A DNA stretch of 64,000 nt, from contig OZ024744.1 of the NCBI GenBank assembly GCA_964016885.1, positions 115,857,302 through 115,921,301 on the forward strand, given 5' to 3'. Shown here piece after piece: positions 51,901 to 64,000 of this stretch. The notes beneath the pieces were generated by a model. That model searched no databases. It was not told the origin of the DNA and saw only the letters and a program-made list of their open reading frames with translations. Within the stretch, counting starts at the first letter, position 1. Each line of letters opens with the position of its first letter. The stretch comes from Eledone cirrhosa (Eukaryota > Mollusca > Cephalopoda > Octopoda > Eledonidae). A program made the translations under genes and the position numbers.

Positions 51901-54900
51901 GTCTCTCATATCTTGTCTCTCTCTCTCTCTATATATATAATGTCTCTCATGTCTTGTCCCTCTCTCTCTATAAATAATGTTTCTCATATCTTGTCTCTCT
52001 CTCTCTCTCTATATATATAATTTCTCTCATATCTTATCTCTCTCTCTATATATATAATGTCTCTCATATCTTGTCTCTCTCTCTCTCTATATATATAATG
52101 TCTCTCATATCTTGTCTCTCTCTCTATATGTATATAATGTCTCTCATATCTTGTCCCTCTCTCTCTATATATATAATGTCTCTCAAATCTTGTCTCTCTC
52201 CCTCTCTCTCTATATAATGTCTCTCATATCTTGTCTCTCTCTCTCTCTATATATATAATGTCTCTCATATCTTGTCTCTCTCTCTATATATATAATGTCT
52301 CTCATATCTTGTCTCTCTCTCTATATATATAATGTCTCTCATATCTTGTCTCTCTCTCTCTATATATATATATAATGTCTCTCATATCTTGTCTCTCTCT
52401 CTATATATATATAATGTCTCTCATATCTTGTCCCTCTCTCTCTATAAATAATGTTTCTCATATCTTGTCCCTCTCTCTCTATATATATATATAATGTCTC
52501 TCATATCTTGTCTCTCTCTCTATATATATAATGTCTCTCATATCTTGTCTCTCTCTCTATATATATAATGTCTCTCATATCTTATCTCTCTCTCTATATA
52601 TATATAAAGTCTCTCATATCTTGTCTCTCTCTCTATATATAATGTCTCTCATATCTTGTCTCTCTCTCTCTCTCTATATATATAATGTCTCTCATATCTT
52701 GTCTCTCTGTCTATATATATAATGTCTCTCATATCTTGTCTCTCTCTCTATATATATATATAATGTCTCTCATATCTTGTCTCTCTCTCTCTATATATAC
52801 AATGTCTCTCATATCTTGTCTCTCTCTCTATATATATATAATGTCTCTCATATCTTGTCTCTCTCTATATATAATGTCTCTCATATCTTGTCGCTCTCTC
52901 TCTATATATATAATGTCTCTCATATCTTGTCTCTCTCTCTATATATATAATGTCTCTCATATCTTGTCTCTCTCTCTCTATATATATAATGTCTCTCATA
53001 TCTTGTCTCTCTCCGTCTCTCTATATAATGTCTCTCATATCTTGTCACTCTCTCTCTATATATATAATGTCTCTCATATCTTGTCTCTCTCTCTCTCTAT
53101 ATATATAATGTCTCTCATATCTTGTCTCTCTCTCTATATATACAATGTCTCTCATATCTTGTCTCTCTCTCTATATATATATAATGTCTCTCATATCTTT
53201 TCTCTCTCTCTATATATATATAATGTCTCTCATATCTTGTCTCTCTCTCTATATATATAATGTCTCTCATATCTTATCTCTCTCTCTATATATATATAAA
53301 GTCTCTCATATCTTGTCTCTCTCTCTATATATAATGTCTCTCATATCTTGTCTCTCTCTCTCTCTATATATATATAATGTCTCTCATATCTTGTCTCTCT
53401 CTCTATATATATAATGTCTCTCATATCTTGTCTCTCTCTATATATATATAATGTCTCTCATATCTTGTCTCTCTCTATATATATAATGTCTCTCATATCT
53501 TGTCTCTCTCTCTATATATATATAATGTCTCTCATATCTCGTCTCTCTCTCTCTATATATATATAATGTCTCTCATATCTTGTCTCTCTCTCTCTATATA
53601 TATATAATGTCTCTCATAGCCTGTCTCTCTCTCTCTATATATATAATGTCTCTCATATCTTGTCTCTCTCTATATATATATAATGTCTCTCATATCTTGT
53701 CTCTCTCTCTATATATATAATGTCTCTCATATCTTGTGTCTCTCTCTATATATATAATGTCTATCATATCTTGTCTCTCTCTCTCTATATATATAATGTC
53801 CCTCATATCTTGTCTCTCTCTCTCTATATATATATAAAGTCTCTCATATCTTGTCTCTCTCTCTCTATATATATATAATGTCTCTCATATCTTGTCCCTC
53901 TCTCTCTATAAATAATGTTTCTCATATCTTGTCTCTCTCTCTATATATATAATGTCTCTCATATCTTGTCTCTCTCTCTATATATATAATGTCTCTCATA
54001 TCTTGTCTCTCTCTCTATATATATAATGTCTCTCATATCTTATCTCTCTCTCTATATATATAATGTCTCTCGTATCTTGGCTCTCTCTCTATATATATAA
54101 TGTCTCTCATATCTTGTCTCTCTCTCTATATATATAATGTCTCTCATATCTTGTCTCTCTCTCTATATATATAATGTCTCTCATATCTTGTCTCTCTCTC
54201 TATATATATAATGTCTCTCATATCTTGTCTCTCTCTCTATATATATAATGTCTCTCATATCTTGTCTCTCTCTCTATATATATAATGTCTCTCATATCTT
54301 GTCTCTCTCTCTCTATATATATAATGTCTCTCATATCTTGTCTCTCTCTCTATATATATAATGTCTCTCGTATCTTGGCTCTCTCTCTATATATATAATG
54401 TCTCTCATATCTTGTCTCTCTCTATATATATAATGTCTCTCATATCTTGTCTCTCTCTCTATATATATAATGTCTCTCATATCTTGTCTCTCTCTCTCTA
54501 TATATATAATGTCTCTCATATCTTGTCTCTCTGTCTCTCTCTATATATAATGTCTCTCATATCTTGTCTCTCTCTCTATATATATATATAAAGTCTCTCA
54601 TATCTTGTCTCTCTCTCTCTATATATATATAATGTCTCTCATATCTTGTCCCTCTCTCTCTATAAATAATGTTTCTCATATCTTGTCTCTCTCTCTCTAT
54701 ATATATAATTTCTCTCATATCTTATCTCTCTCTCTATATATATAATGTCTCTCATATCTTGTCTCTCTCTCTCTATATATATATAATGTCTCTCATATCT
54801 TGTCTCTCTCTCTATATGTATATAATGTCTCTCATATCTTGTCCCTCTCTCTCTATATATATAATGTCTCTCAAATCTTGTCTCTCTCCCTCTCTCTCTA

Positions 54901-57900
54901 TATAATGTCTCTCATATCTTGTCTCTCTCTCTCTCTCTATATATAATGTCTCTCATATCTTGTCTCTCTCTCTATATATATAATGTCTCTCATATCTTGT
55001 CTCTCTCTCTATATACATATAATGTCTCTCATATCTTGTCTCTCTCTCTATATATATAATGTCTCTCATATCTTGTCTCTCTCTCTCTATATATATATAT
55101 AATGTCTCTCATATCTTGTCTCTCTCTCTATATATATATAATGTCTCTCATATCTTGTCCCTCTCTCTCTATAAATAATGTTTCTCATATCTTGTCCCTC
55201 TCTCTCTATATATATATATAATGTCTCTCATATCTTGTCTCTCTCTCTATATATATAATGTCTCTCATATCTTGTTTCTCTCTCTATATATATATATAAT
55301 GTCTCTCATATCTTGTCTTTCTCTCTCTATATATAAAGTCTCTCATATTTTATCTCTCTCACACTATATATATAAAATGCCTCTCATATCTTGTCTCTCT
55401 CTCTCTCTATATATATAATGTCTCTCATAGCTTGTCTCTCTGTCTATATATATAATGTCTCTCATATCTTGTCTCTCTCTCTATATATATATATAATGTC
55501 TCTCATATCTTGTCTCTCTCTCTCTATATATACAATGTCTCTCATATCTTGTCTCTCTCTCTATATATATAATGTCTCTCATATCTTGTCTCTCTCTATA
55601 TATATATAATGTCTCTCATATCTTGTCTCTCTCTCTCTATATATATAATGTCTCTCATATCTTGTCTCTCTCCGTCTCTCTATATAATGTCTCTCATATC
55701 TTGTCACTCTCTCTCTATATATATAATGTCTCTCATATCTTGTCTCTCTGTCTATATATATAATGTCTCTCATATCTTGTCTCTCTCTCTATATATATAT
55801 ATAATGTCTCTCATATCTTGTCTCTCTCTCTCTATATATACAATGTCTCTCATATCTTGTCTCTCTCTCTATATATATATAATGTCTCTCATATCTTGTC
55901 TCTCTCTATATATAATGTCTCTCATATCTTGTCGCTCTCTCTCTATATATATAATGTCTCTCATATCTTGTCTCTCTCTATATATATATAATGTCTCTCA
56001 TATCTTGTCTCTCTCTCTCTATATATATAATGTCTCTCATATCTTGTCTCTCTCCGTCTCTCTATATAATGTCTCTCATATCTTGTCACTCTCTCTCTCT
56101 ATATATATAATGTCTCTCATATCTTGTCTCTCTCTCTCTATATATATATATATAATGTCTCTCATATCTTGTCTCTCTCTCTATATATACAATGTCTCTC
56201 ATATCTTGTCTCTCTCTCTATATATATATAATGTCTCTCATATCTTTTCTCTCTCTCTATATATATATAATGTCTCTCATATCTTGTCTCTCTCTCTATA
56301 TATATAATGTCTCTCATATCTTATCTCTCTCTCTATATATATATAAAGTCTCTCATATCTTGTCTCTCTCTCTATATATAATGTCTCTCATATCTTGTCT
56401 CTCTCTCTCTCTCTATATATATAATGTCTCTCATATCTTGTCTCTCTCTCTATATATATAATGTCTCTAATATCTTGTCTCTCTCTATATATATATAATG
56501 TCTCTCATATCTTGTCTCTCTCTATATATATAATGTCTCTCATATCTTGTCTCTCTCTCTATATATATATAATGTCTCTCATATCTCGTCTCTCTCTCTA
56601 TATATATATATAATGTCTCTCATATCTTGTCTCTCTCTCTCTCTATATATATAATGTCTCTCATAGCCTGTCTCTCTCTCTCTATATATATAATGTCTCT
56701 CATATATTGTCTCTCTCTCTATATATATAATGTCTCTCATAACTTGTCTCACTGTCTCTCTCTATATATAATGTCTCTCATAACTTGTCTCTCTCCTTAT
56801 ATATATAATGTCTCTCATATCTTGTCTCTCTCTCTATATATATAATGTCTCTCATATCTTGTGTCTCTCTCTATATATATAATGTCTATCATATCTTGTC
56901 TCTCTCTCTCTATATATATAATGTCCCTCATATCTTGTCTCTCTCTCTCTATATATATAATGTCTCTCATATCTTGTCTCTCTCTCTATATATATAATGT
57001 CTCTCGTATCTTGGCTCTCTCTCTATATATATAATGTCTCTCATATCTTCTCTCTCTCTCTATATATATATAATGTCTCTCATATCTCGTCTCTCTCTCT
57101 CTATATATATATAATGTCTCTCATATCTTGTCTCTCTCTCTCTATATATATATAATGTCTCTCATAGCCTGTCTCTCTCTCTCTATATATATAATGTCTC
57201 TCATATATTGTCTCTCTCTCTATATATATAATGTCTCTCATAACTTGTCTCACTGTCTCTCTATATATATAATGTCTCTCATATCTTGTCTCTCTCTATA
57301 TATATATATAATGTCTCTCATATCTTGTCTCTCTCTATATATATATATAATGTCTCTCATATCTTGTCTCTCTCTCTATATATATATAATGTCTCTCATA
57401 ACTTGTCTCACTGTCTCTCTCTATATATAATGTCTCTCATAACTTGTCTCTCTCCTTATATATATAATGTCTCTCATATTTTGTCTCTCTCTCTATATAT
57501 ATAATGTCTCTCATATCTTGTCTCTCTCTCTATATATATAATGTCTATCATATCTTGTCTCTCTCTCTCTATATATATAATGTCCCTCATATCTTGTCTC
57601 TCTCTCTCTATATATATAATGTCTCTCATATCTTGTCTCTCTCTCTATATATATAATGTCTCTCGTATCTTGGCTCTCTCTCTATATATATAATGTCTCT
57701 CATATCTTGTCTCTCTCTATATATATAATGTCTCTCATATCTTGTCTCTCTCTCTATATATATAATGTCTCTCATATCTTGTCTCTCTCTCTCTATATAT
57801 ATAATGTCTCTCATATCTTGTCTCTCTGTCTCTCTCTATATATAATGTCTCTCATATCTTGTCTCTCTCTCTATATATATATATAAAGTCTCTCATATCT

Positions 57901-60900
57901 TGTCTCTCTCTCTCTATATATATATAATGTCTCTCATATCTTGTCCCTCTCTCTCTATAAATAATGTTTCTCATATCTTGTCTCTCTCTCTCTATATATA
58001 TAATTTCTCTCATATCTTATCTCTCTCTCTATATATATAATGTCTCTCATATCTTGTCTCTCTCTCTCTATATATATATAATGTCTCTCATATCTTGTCT
58101 CTCTCTCTATATGTATATAATGTCTCTCATATCTTGTCCCTCTCTCTCTATATATATAATGTCTCTCAAATCTTGTCTCTCTCCCTCTCTCTCTATATAA
58201 TGTCTCTCATATCTTGTCTCTCTCTCTCTCTATATATATAATGTCTCTCATATCTTGTCTCTCTCTCTATATATATAATGTCTCTCATATCTTGTCTCTC
58301 TCTCTATATACATATAATGTCTCTCATATCTTGTCTCTCTCTCTATATATATAATGTCTCTCATATCTTGTGTCTCTCTCTCTATATATATATATAATGT
58401 CTCTCATATCTTGTCTCTCTCTCTATATATATATAATGTCTCTCATATCTTGTCCCTCTCTCTCTATAAATAATGTTTCTCATATCTTGTCCCTCTCTCT
58501 ATATATATATATATAATGTCTCTCATATCTTGTCTCTCTCTCTATATATATAATGTCTCTCATATCTTGTTTCTCTCTCTATATATATATATAATGTCTC
58601 TCATATCTTGTCTTTCTCTCTATATATATAAAGTCTCTCATATTTTATCTCTCTCACACTATATATATAAAATGCCTCTCATATCTTGTCTCTCTCTCTC
58701 TATATATATATAATGTCTCTCATATCTTGTCTCTCTGTCTATATATATAATGTCTCTCATATCTTGTCTCTCTCTCTATATATATATATAATGTCTCTCA
58801 TATCTTGTCTCTCTCTCTCTATATATACAATGTCTCTCATATCTTGTCTCTCTCTCTATATATATAATGTCTCTCATATCTTGTCTCTCTCTATATATAT
58901 ATAATGTCTCTCATATCTTGTCTCTCTCTCTCTATATATATAATGTCTCTCATATCTTGTCTCTCTCCGTCTCTCTATATAATGTCTCTCATATCTTGTC
59001 ACTCTCTCTCTATATATATAATGTCTCTCATATCTTGTCTCTCTGTCTATATATATAATGTCTCTCATATCTTGTCTCTCTCTATATATATATAATGTCT
59101 CTCATATCTTGTCTCTCTCTCTCTATATATATAATGTCTCTCATATCTTGTTTCTCTCCGTCTCTCTATATAATGTCTCTCATATCTTGTCACTCTCTCT
59201 CTATATATATAATGTCTCTCATATCTTGTCTCTCTCTCTCTCTATATATATATATAATGTCTCTCATATCTTGTCTCTCTCTCTATATATACAATGTCTC
59301 TCATATCTTGTCTCTCTCTCTATATATATATAATGTCTCTCATATCTTTTCTCTCTCTCTATATATATATAATGTCTCTCATATCTTGTCTCTCTCTCTA
59401 TATATATAATGTCTCTCATATCTTATCTCTCTCTCTATATATATATAAAGTCTCTCATATCTTGTCTCTCTCTCTATATATAATGTCTCTCATATCTTGT
59501 CTCTCTCTCTCTCTCTATATATATAATGTCTCTCATATCTTGTCTCTCTCTCTATATATATAATGTCTCTAATATCTTGTCTCTCTCTATATATATATAA
59601 TGTCTCTCATATCTTGTCTCTCTCTATATATATAATGTCTCTCATATCTTGTCTCTCTCTCTATATATATATAATGTCTCTCATATCTCGTCTCTCTCTC
59701 TATATATATATATAATGTCTCTCATATCTTGTCTCTCTCTCTCTATATATATATAATGTCTCTCATAGCCTGTCTCTCTCTCTCTATATATATAATGTCT
59801 CTCATATATTGTCTCTCTCTCTATATATATAATGTCTCTCATAACTTGTCTCACTGTCTCTCTCTATATATAATGTCTCTCATAACTTGTCTCTCTCCTT
59901 ATATATATAATGTCTCTCATATCTTGTCTCTCTCTCTATATATATAATGTCTCTCATATCTTGTCTCTCTCTCTATATATATAATGTCTATCATATCTTG
60001 TCTCTCTCTCTCTATATATATAATGTCCCTCATATCTTGTCTCTCTCTCTCTCTATATATAATGTCTCTCATATCTTGTCTCTCTCTCTATATATATAAT
60101 GTCTCTCGTATCTTGGCTCTCTCTATATATATAATGTCTCTCATATCTTGTCTCTCTCTCTATATATATAATGTCTCTCATATCTTGTCTCTCTCTCTCT
60201 ATATATATATATAATGTCTCTCATATCTTGTCTCTCTCTCTATATATATATAATGTCTCTCATATCTTGTCCCTCTCTCTCTATAAATAATGTTTCTCAT
60301 ATCTTGTCCCTCTCTCTATATATATATATATAATGTCTCTCATATCTTGTCTCTCTCTCTATATATATAATGTCCCTCATATCTTGTCTCTCTCTCTCTC
60401 TATATATAATGTCTCTCATATCTTGTCTCTCTCTCTATATATATAATGTCTCTCGTATCTTGGCTCTCTCTCTATATATATAATGTCTCTCATATCTTGT
60501 CTCTCTCTATATATATAATGTCTCTCATATCTTGTCTCTCTCTCTATATATATAATGTCTCTCATATCTTGTCTCTCTCTCTCTATATATATAATGTCTC
60601 TCATATCTTGTCTCTCTGTCTCTCTCTATATATAATGACTCTCATATCTTGTCTCCCTCTCTATATATATATATAAAGTCTCTCATATCTTGTCTCTCTC
60701 TCTCTATATATATATAATGTCTCTCATATCTTGTCCCTCTCTCTCTATAAATAATGTTTCTCATATCTTTTCTCTCTCTCTCTATATATATAATTTCTCT
60801 CATATCTTATCTCTCTCTCTATATATATAATGTCTCTCATATCTTGTCTCTCTCTCTCTATATATATATAATGTCTCTCATATCTTGTCTCTCTCTCTAT

Positions 60901-63900
60901 ATGTATATAATGTCTCTCATATCTTGTCCCTCTCTCTCTATATATATAATGTCTCTCAAATCTTGTCTCTCTCCCTCTCTCTCTATATAATGTCTCTCAT
61001 ATATTGTCTCTCTCTCTCTATATATATATAATGTCTCTCATATCTTGTCTCTCTCTCTATATATATAATGTCTCTCATATCTTGTCTCTCTCTCTATATA
61101 CATATAATGTCTCTCATATCTTGTCTCTCTCTCTATATATATAATGTCTCTCATATCTTGTCTCTCTCTCTCTATATATATATATAATGTCTCTCATATC
61201 TTGTCTCTCTCTCTATATATATATAATGTCTCTCATATCTTGTCCCTCTCTCTCTATAAATAATGTTTCTCATATCTTGTCCCTCTCTCTATATATATAT
61301 ATATAATGTCTCTCATATCTTGTCTCTCTCTCTATATATATAATGTCTCTCATATCTTGTCTCTCTCTCTATATATATATATAATGTCTCTCATATCTTG
61401 TCTTTCTCTCTATATATATAAAGTCTCTCATATCTTATCTCTCTCACACTATATATATAAAATGCCTCTCATATCTTGTCTCTCTCTCTCTATATATATA
61501 TAATGTCTCTCATATCTTGTCTCTCTGTCTATATATATAATGTCTCTCATATCTTGTCTCTCTCTCTCTATATATATATAATGTCTCTCATATCTTGTCT
61601 CTCTCTCTCTATATATACAATGTCTCTCATATCTTGTCTCTCTCTCTATATATATAATGTCTCTCATATCTTGTCTCTCTCTATATATATATAATGTCTC
61701 TCATATCTTGTCTCTCTCTCTCTATATATATAATGTCTCTCATATCTTGTCTCTCTCCGTCTCTCTATATAATGTCTCTCATATCTTGTCACTCTCTCTC
61801 TCTATATATAATGTCTCTCATATCTTGTCTCTCTCTCTCTCTATATATATAATGTCTCTCATATCTTGTCTCTCTCTCTATATATACAATGTCTCTCATA
61901 TCTTGTCTCTCTCTCTATATATATATAATGTCTCTCATATCTTGTCTCTCTCTCTATATATATATAATGTCTCTCATATCTTGTCTCTCTCTCTATATAT
62001 ATAAAGTCTCTCATATCTTATCTCTCTCTCTATATATATATAAAGTCTCTCATATCTTGTCTCTCTCTCTATATATAATGTCTCTCATATCTTGTCTCTC
62101 TCTCTCTCTATATATATATAATGTCTCTCATATCTTGTCTCTCTCTCTATATATATAATGTCTCTCATATCTTGTCTCTCTCTATATATATATAATGTCT
62201 CTCATATCTTGTCTCTCTCTATATATATAATGTCTCTCATATCTTGTCTCTCTCTCTATATATATATAATGTCTCTCATATCTCGTCTCTCTCTCTATAT
62301 ATATATATAATGTCTCTCATATCTTGTCTCTCTCTCTCTATATATATATAATGTCTCTCATAGCCTGTCTCTCTCTCTCTATATATACAATGTCTCTCAT
62401 ATCTTGTCTCTCTCTCTATATATATACTGTCTCTCATATATTGTCTCTCTCTCTATATATATAATGTCTCTCATAACTTGTCTCACTGTCTCTCTCTATA
62501 TATATATAATGTCTCTCATATCTTGTCTCTCTCTCTATATATATAATGTCTCTCATAACTTGTCTCTCTCCTTATATATATAATGTCTCTCATATCTTGT
62601 CTCTCTCTCTATATATATAATGTCTCTCATATCTTGTCTCTCTCTCTATATATATAATGTCTATCATATCTTGTCTCTCTCTCTCTATATATATAATGTC
62701 CCTCATATCTTGTCTCTCTCTCTCTATATATATAATGTCTCTCATATCTTGTCTCTCTCTCTATATATATAATGTCTCTCGTATCTTGGCTCTCTCTCTA
62801 TATATATAATGTCTCTCATATCTTGTCTCTCTCTATATATATAATGTCTCTCATATCTTGTCTCTCTCTCTATATATGTAATGTCTCTCATATCTTGTCT
62901 CTTTCTCTCTATATATATAATGTCTCTCATATCTAGTCTCTCTGTCTCTCTCTATATATAATGTCTCTCATATCTTGTCTCTCTCTCTCTATATATATAT
63001 AAAGTCTCTCATATCTTGTCTCTCTCTCTCTATATATATATAATGTCTCTCATATCTTGTCCCTCTCTCTCTATAAATAATGTTTCTCATATCTTGTCTC
63101 TCTCTCTATATATATATAATGTCTCTCATATCTTGTCTCTCTCTCTATATATATAATGTCTCTCATATCTTATCTCTCTCTCTCTATATATATAAAATGC
63201 CTCTCATATCTTGTCTCTCCCTCTCTATATATATATAATGTCTCTCATATCTTGTCTCTCTGTCTATATATATAATGTCTCTCATATCTTGTCTCTCTCT
63301 CTCTATATATATATAATGTCTCTCATATCTTGTCTCTCTCTCTCTATATATATAATGTCTCTCATATCTTGTCTCACTCTCTATATATATATAATGTCTC
63401 TCATATCTTGTCTCTCTCTCTCTATATATATATAATGTCTCTCATATCTTGTCTCTCTCTCTCTATATATATAAAATGTCTCTCATATCTTGTCTCTCTC
63501 TCTATATATATATTATGTCTCTCATATCTTGTCTCTCTCTATATATATAATGTCTCTCATATCTTGTCTCTCTCTCTCTCTATATATAATGTCTCTCATA
63601 TCTTGTCTCTCTCTCTATATATACAATTTCTCTCATATCTTGTCTCTCTCTCTATATATATATAATGTCTCTCATATCTTGTCTCTCTCTATATATATAA
63701 TGTCTCTCATATCTTGTCGCTCTCTCTCTATATATATAATGTCTCTCATATCTTGTCTCTCTCTATATATATAATGTCTCTCATATCATGTCACTCTCTC
63801 TCTATATATATAATGTCTCTCATATCTTGTCTCTCTCTCTCTATATATATATAATGTCTCTCATATCTTCTCTCTCTCTCTATATATACAATGTCTCTCA

Positions 63901-64000
63901 TATCTTGTCTCTTTCTATCTATATATATAATGTCTCTCATATCTTGTCTCTCTCTCTATATATATATAATGTCTCTCATATCTTGTGTCTCTCTCTCTCT
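45985..64000. repeat. Giant satellite of about 37 bp, block 4, running off the right edge
   Basis: 18 kb of uninterrupted monomers, all of the second territory. The marker CTCTCGTATCTTGGCTC is near 47778, 51677, 54069, 54369, 57004, 57664, 60106, 60454 and 62778. The first 6 kb or so repeat 21.5-27.6 kb with an offset falling stepwise from 24,460 to 24,184, 24,030 and 23,919 as small indels accumulate. The rest is a ladder of higher-order units. No gene or LINE is present. Confidence 0.98.
54361..62770. repeat. Ladder of second-territory higher-order units
   Basis: Using the CTCGTATCTTGG monomer that precedes the same following monomers, unit starts fall at about 54361, 57656, 60446 and 62772, giving lengths of 3,295, 2,790 and 2,326 bp. 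Unit length is not constant, so these are related but rearranged repeats. A partial extra unit near 57,040-57,430 duplicates the CTCATAGCCTG and AACTTGTCTCACTGTC group and accounts for part of the longer first spacing. Confidence 0.75.

Noticed and set aside
10822..64000. Hundreds of open frames of 60-230 codons in the giant satellite
   Set aside because: They are Ser/Leu/Ile/Tyr strings (or Arg/Glu/Tyr on the minus strand) produced by TC, TA and the core; three monomers of about 37 bp return to the same frame, and few stops occur in the sequence.
10822..64000. CRISPR-like regular repeats
   Set aside because: There are no unique spacers; what lies between cores is TC and TA simple sequence, and the context is eukaryotic.
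1..64000. Telomeric TTAGGG-type repeats
   Set aside because: I looked for runs of the canonical metazoan telomere unit in either orientation and saw none, so a telomere end is not supported.

Overview
The window is eukaryotic repeat DNA, most likely from a cephalopod (octopus or a relative). The best clue is a minus-strand tRNA-derived SINE at about 7690-7880. Its body (B box, then a segment reading TTTGCCTTTCATCC, then GTCGATAAAATAAAGTACC, then TTGCTGGCCTTGTGCC before an ATT tail) matches the very common cephalopod SINE type as I remember it. TATATACATACA microsatellites, ATT tails and abundant LINEs fit the same origin. I see no intact host gene, rRNA, functional tRNA or CRISPR array. About 88% of the window is tandem repeat.

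Layout. (1) 1-3671: a 48-bp minisatellite, about 76 copies, entering from outside the window. (2) 3672-4104: AT-rich spacer and a microsatellite cluster, with a possible LINE 3' end. (3) 4105-7633: a decayed minus-strand LINE carrying an APE-type endonuclease, a reverse transcriptase and three C-terminal C2H2-like zinc fingers, broken by at least three in-frame stops and two frameshifts. (4) 7659-8220: a SINE, AAT microsatellites and probably the 3' end of another retroposon. (5) 8222-8425: a TA/CA microsatellite. (6) 8511-10345: a 108-bp satellite, 17 copies, with a four-monomer higher-order pattern. (7) 10346-10821: C-rich low-complexity DNA, then a short unique spacer. (8) 10822-64000: one giant satellite of about 37 bp (a core starting ATGTCTCTCATATCTTG, then a TC run, then a TA run), roughly 50 kb and 1,350 copies, running off the right edge. 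It is interrupted only by three copies of one 919-bp, 5'-truncated CR1/L2-like LINE fragment (20606-21524, 39905-40823, 45066-45984).

The most informative biology is the history of the giant satellite. It has higher-order units of about 2.3-3.4 kb in at least two territories with different diagnostic monomers. It contains long-range copies (offsets about 16.2 kb and 24 kb), a clean 2,739-bp tandem duplication, a 302-bp tandem duplication and a 5,161-bp unit. The LINE inserted once into a TA tract of one unit and was then carried along as a passenger by array duplication. Five related units without the insertion remain in the same array. The three filled copies disagree about which pair is closest depending on the stretch compared, which suggests gene conversion or unequal exchange.

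The numerous long open frames inside the satellites are by-products of repeat composition and are not annotated as genes. The only protein-coding sequence I can support is retrotransposon-derived and broken or partial. All counts and offsets were made by eye from the sequence; I ran no alignment or database search.
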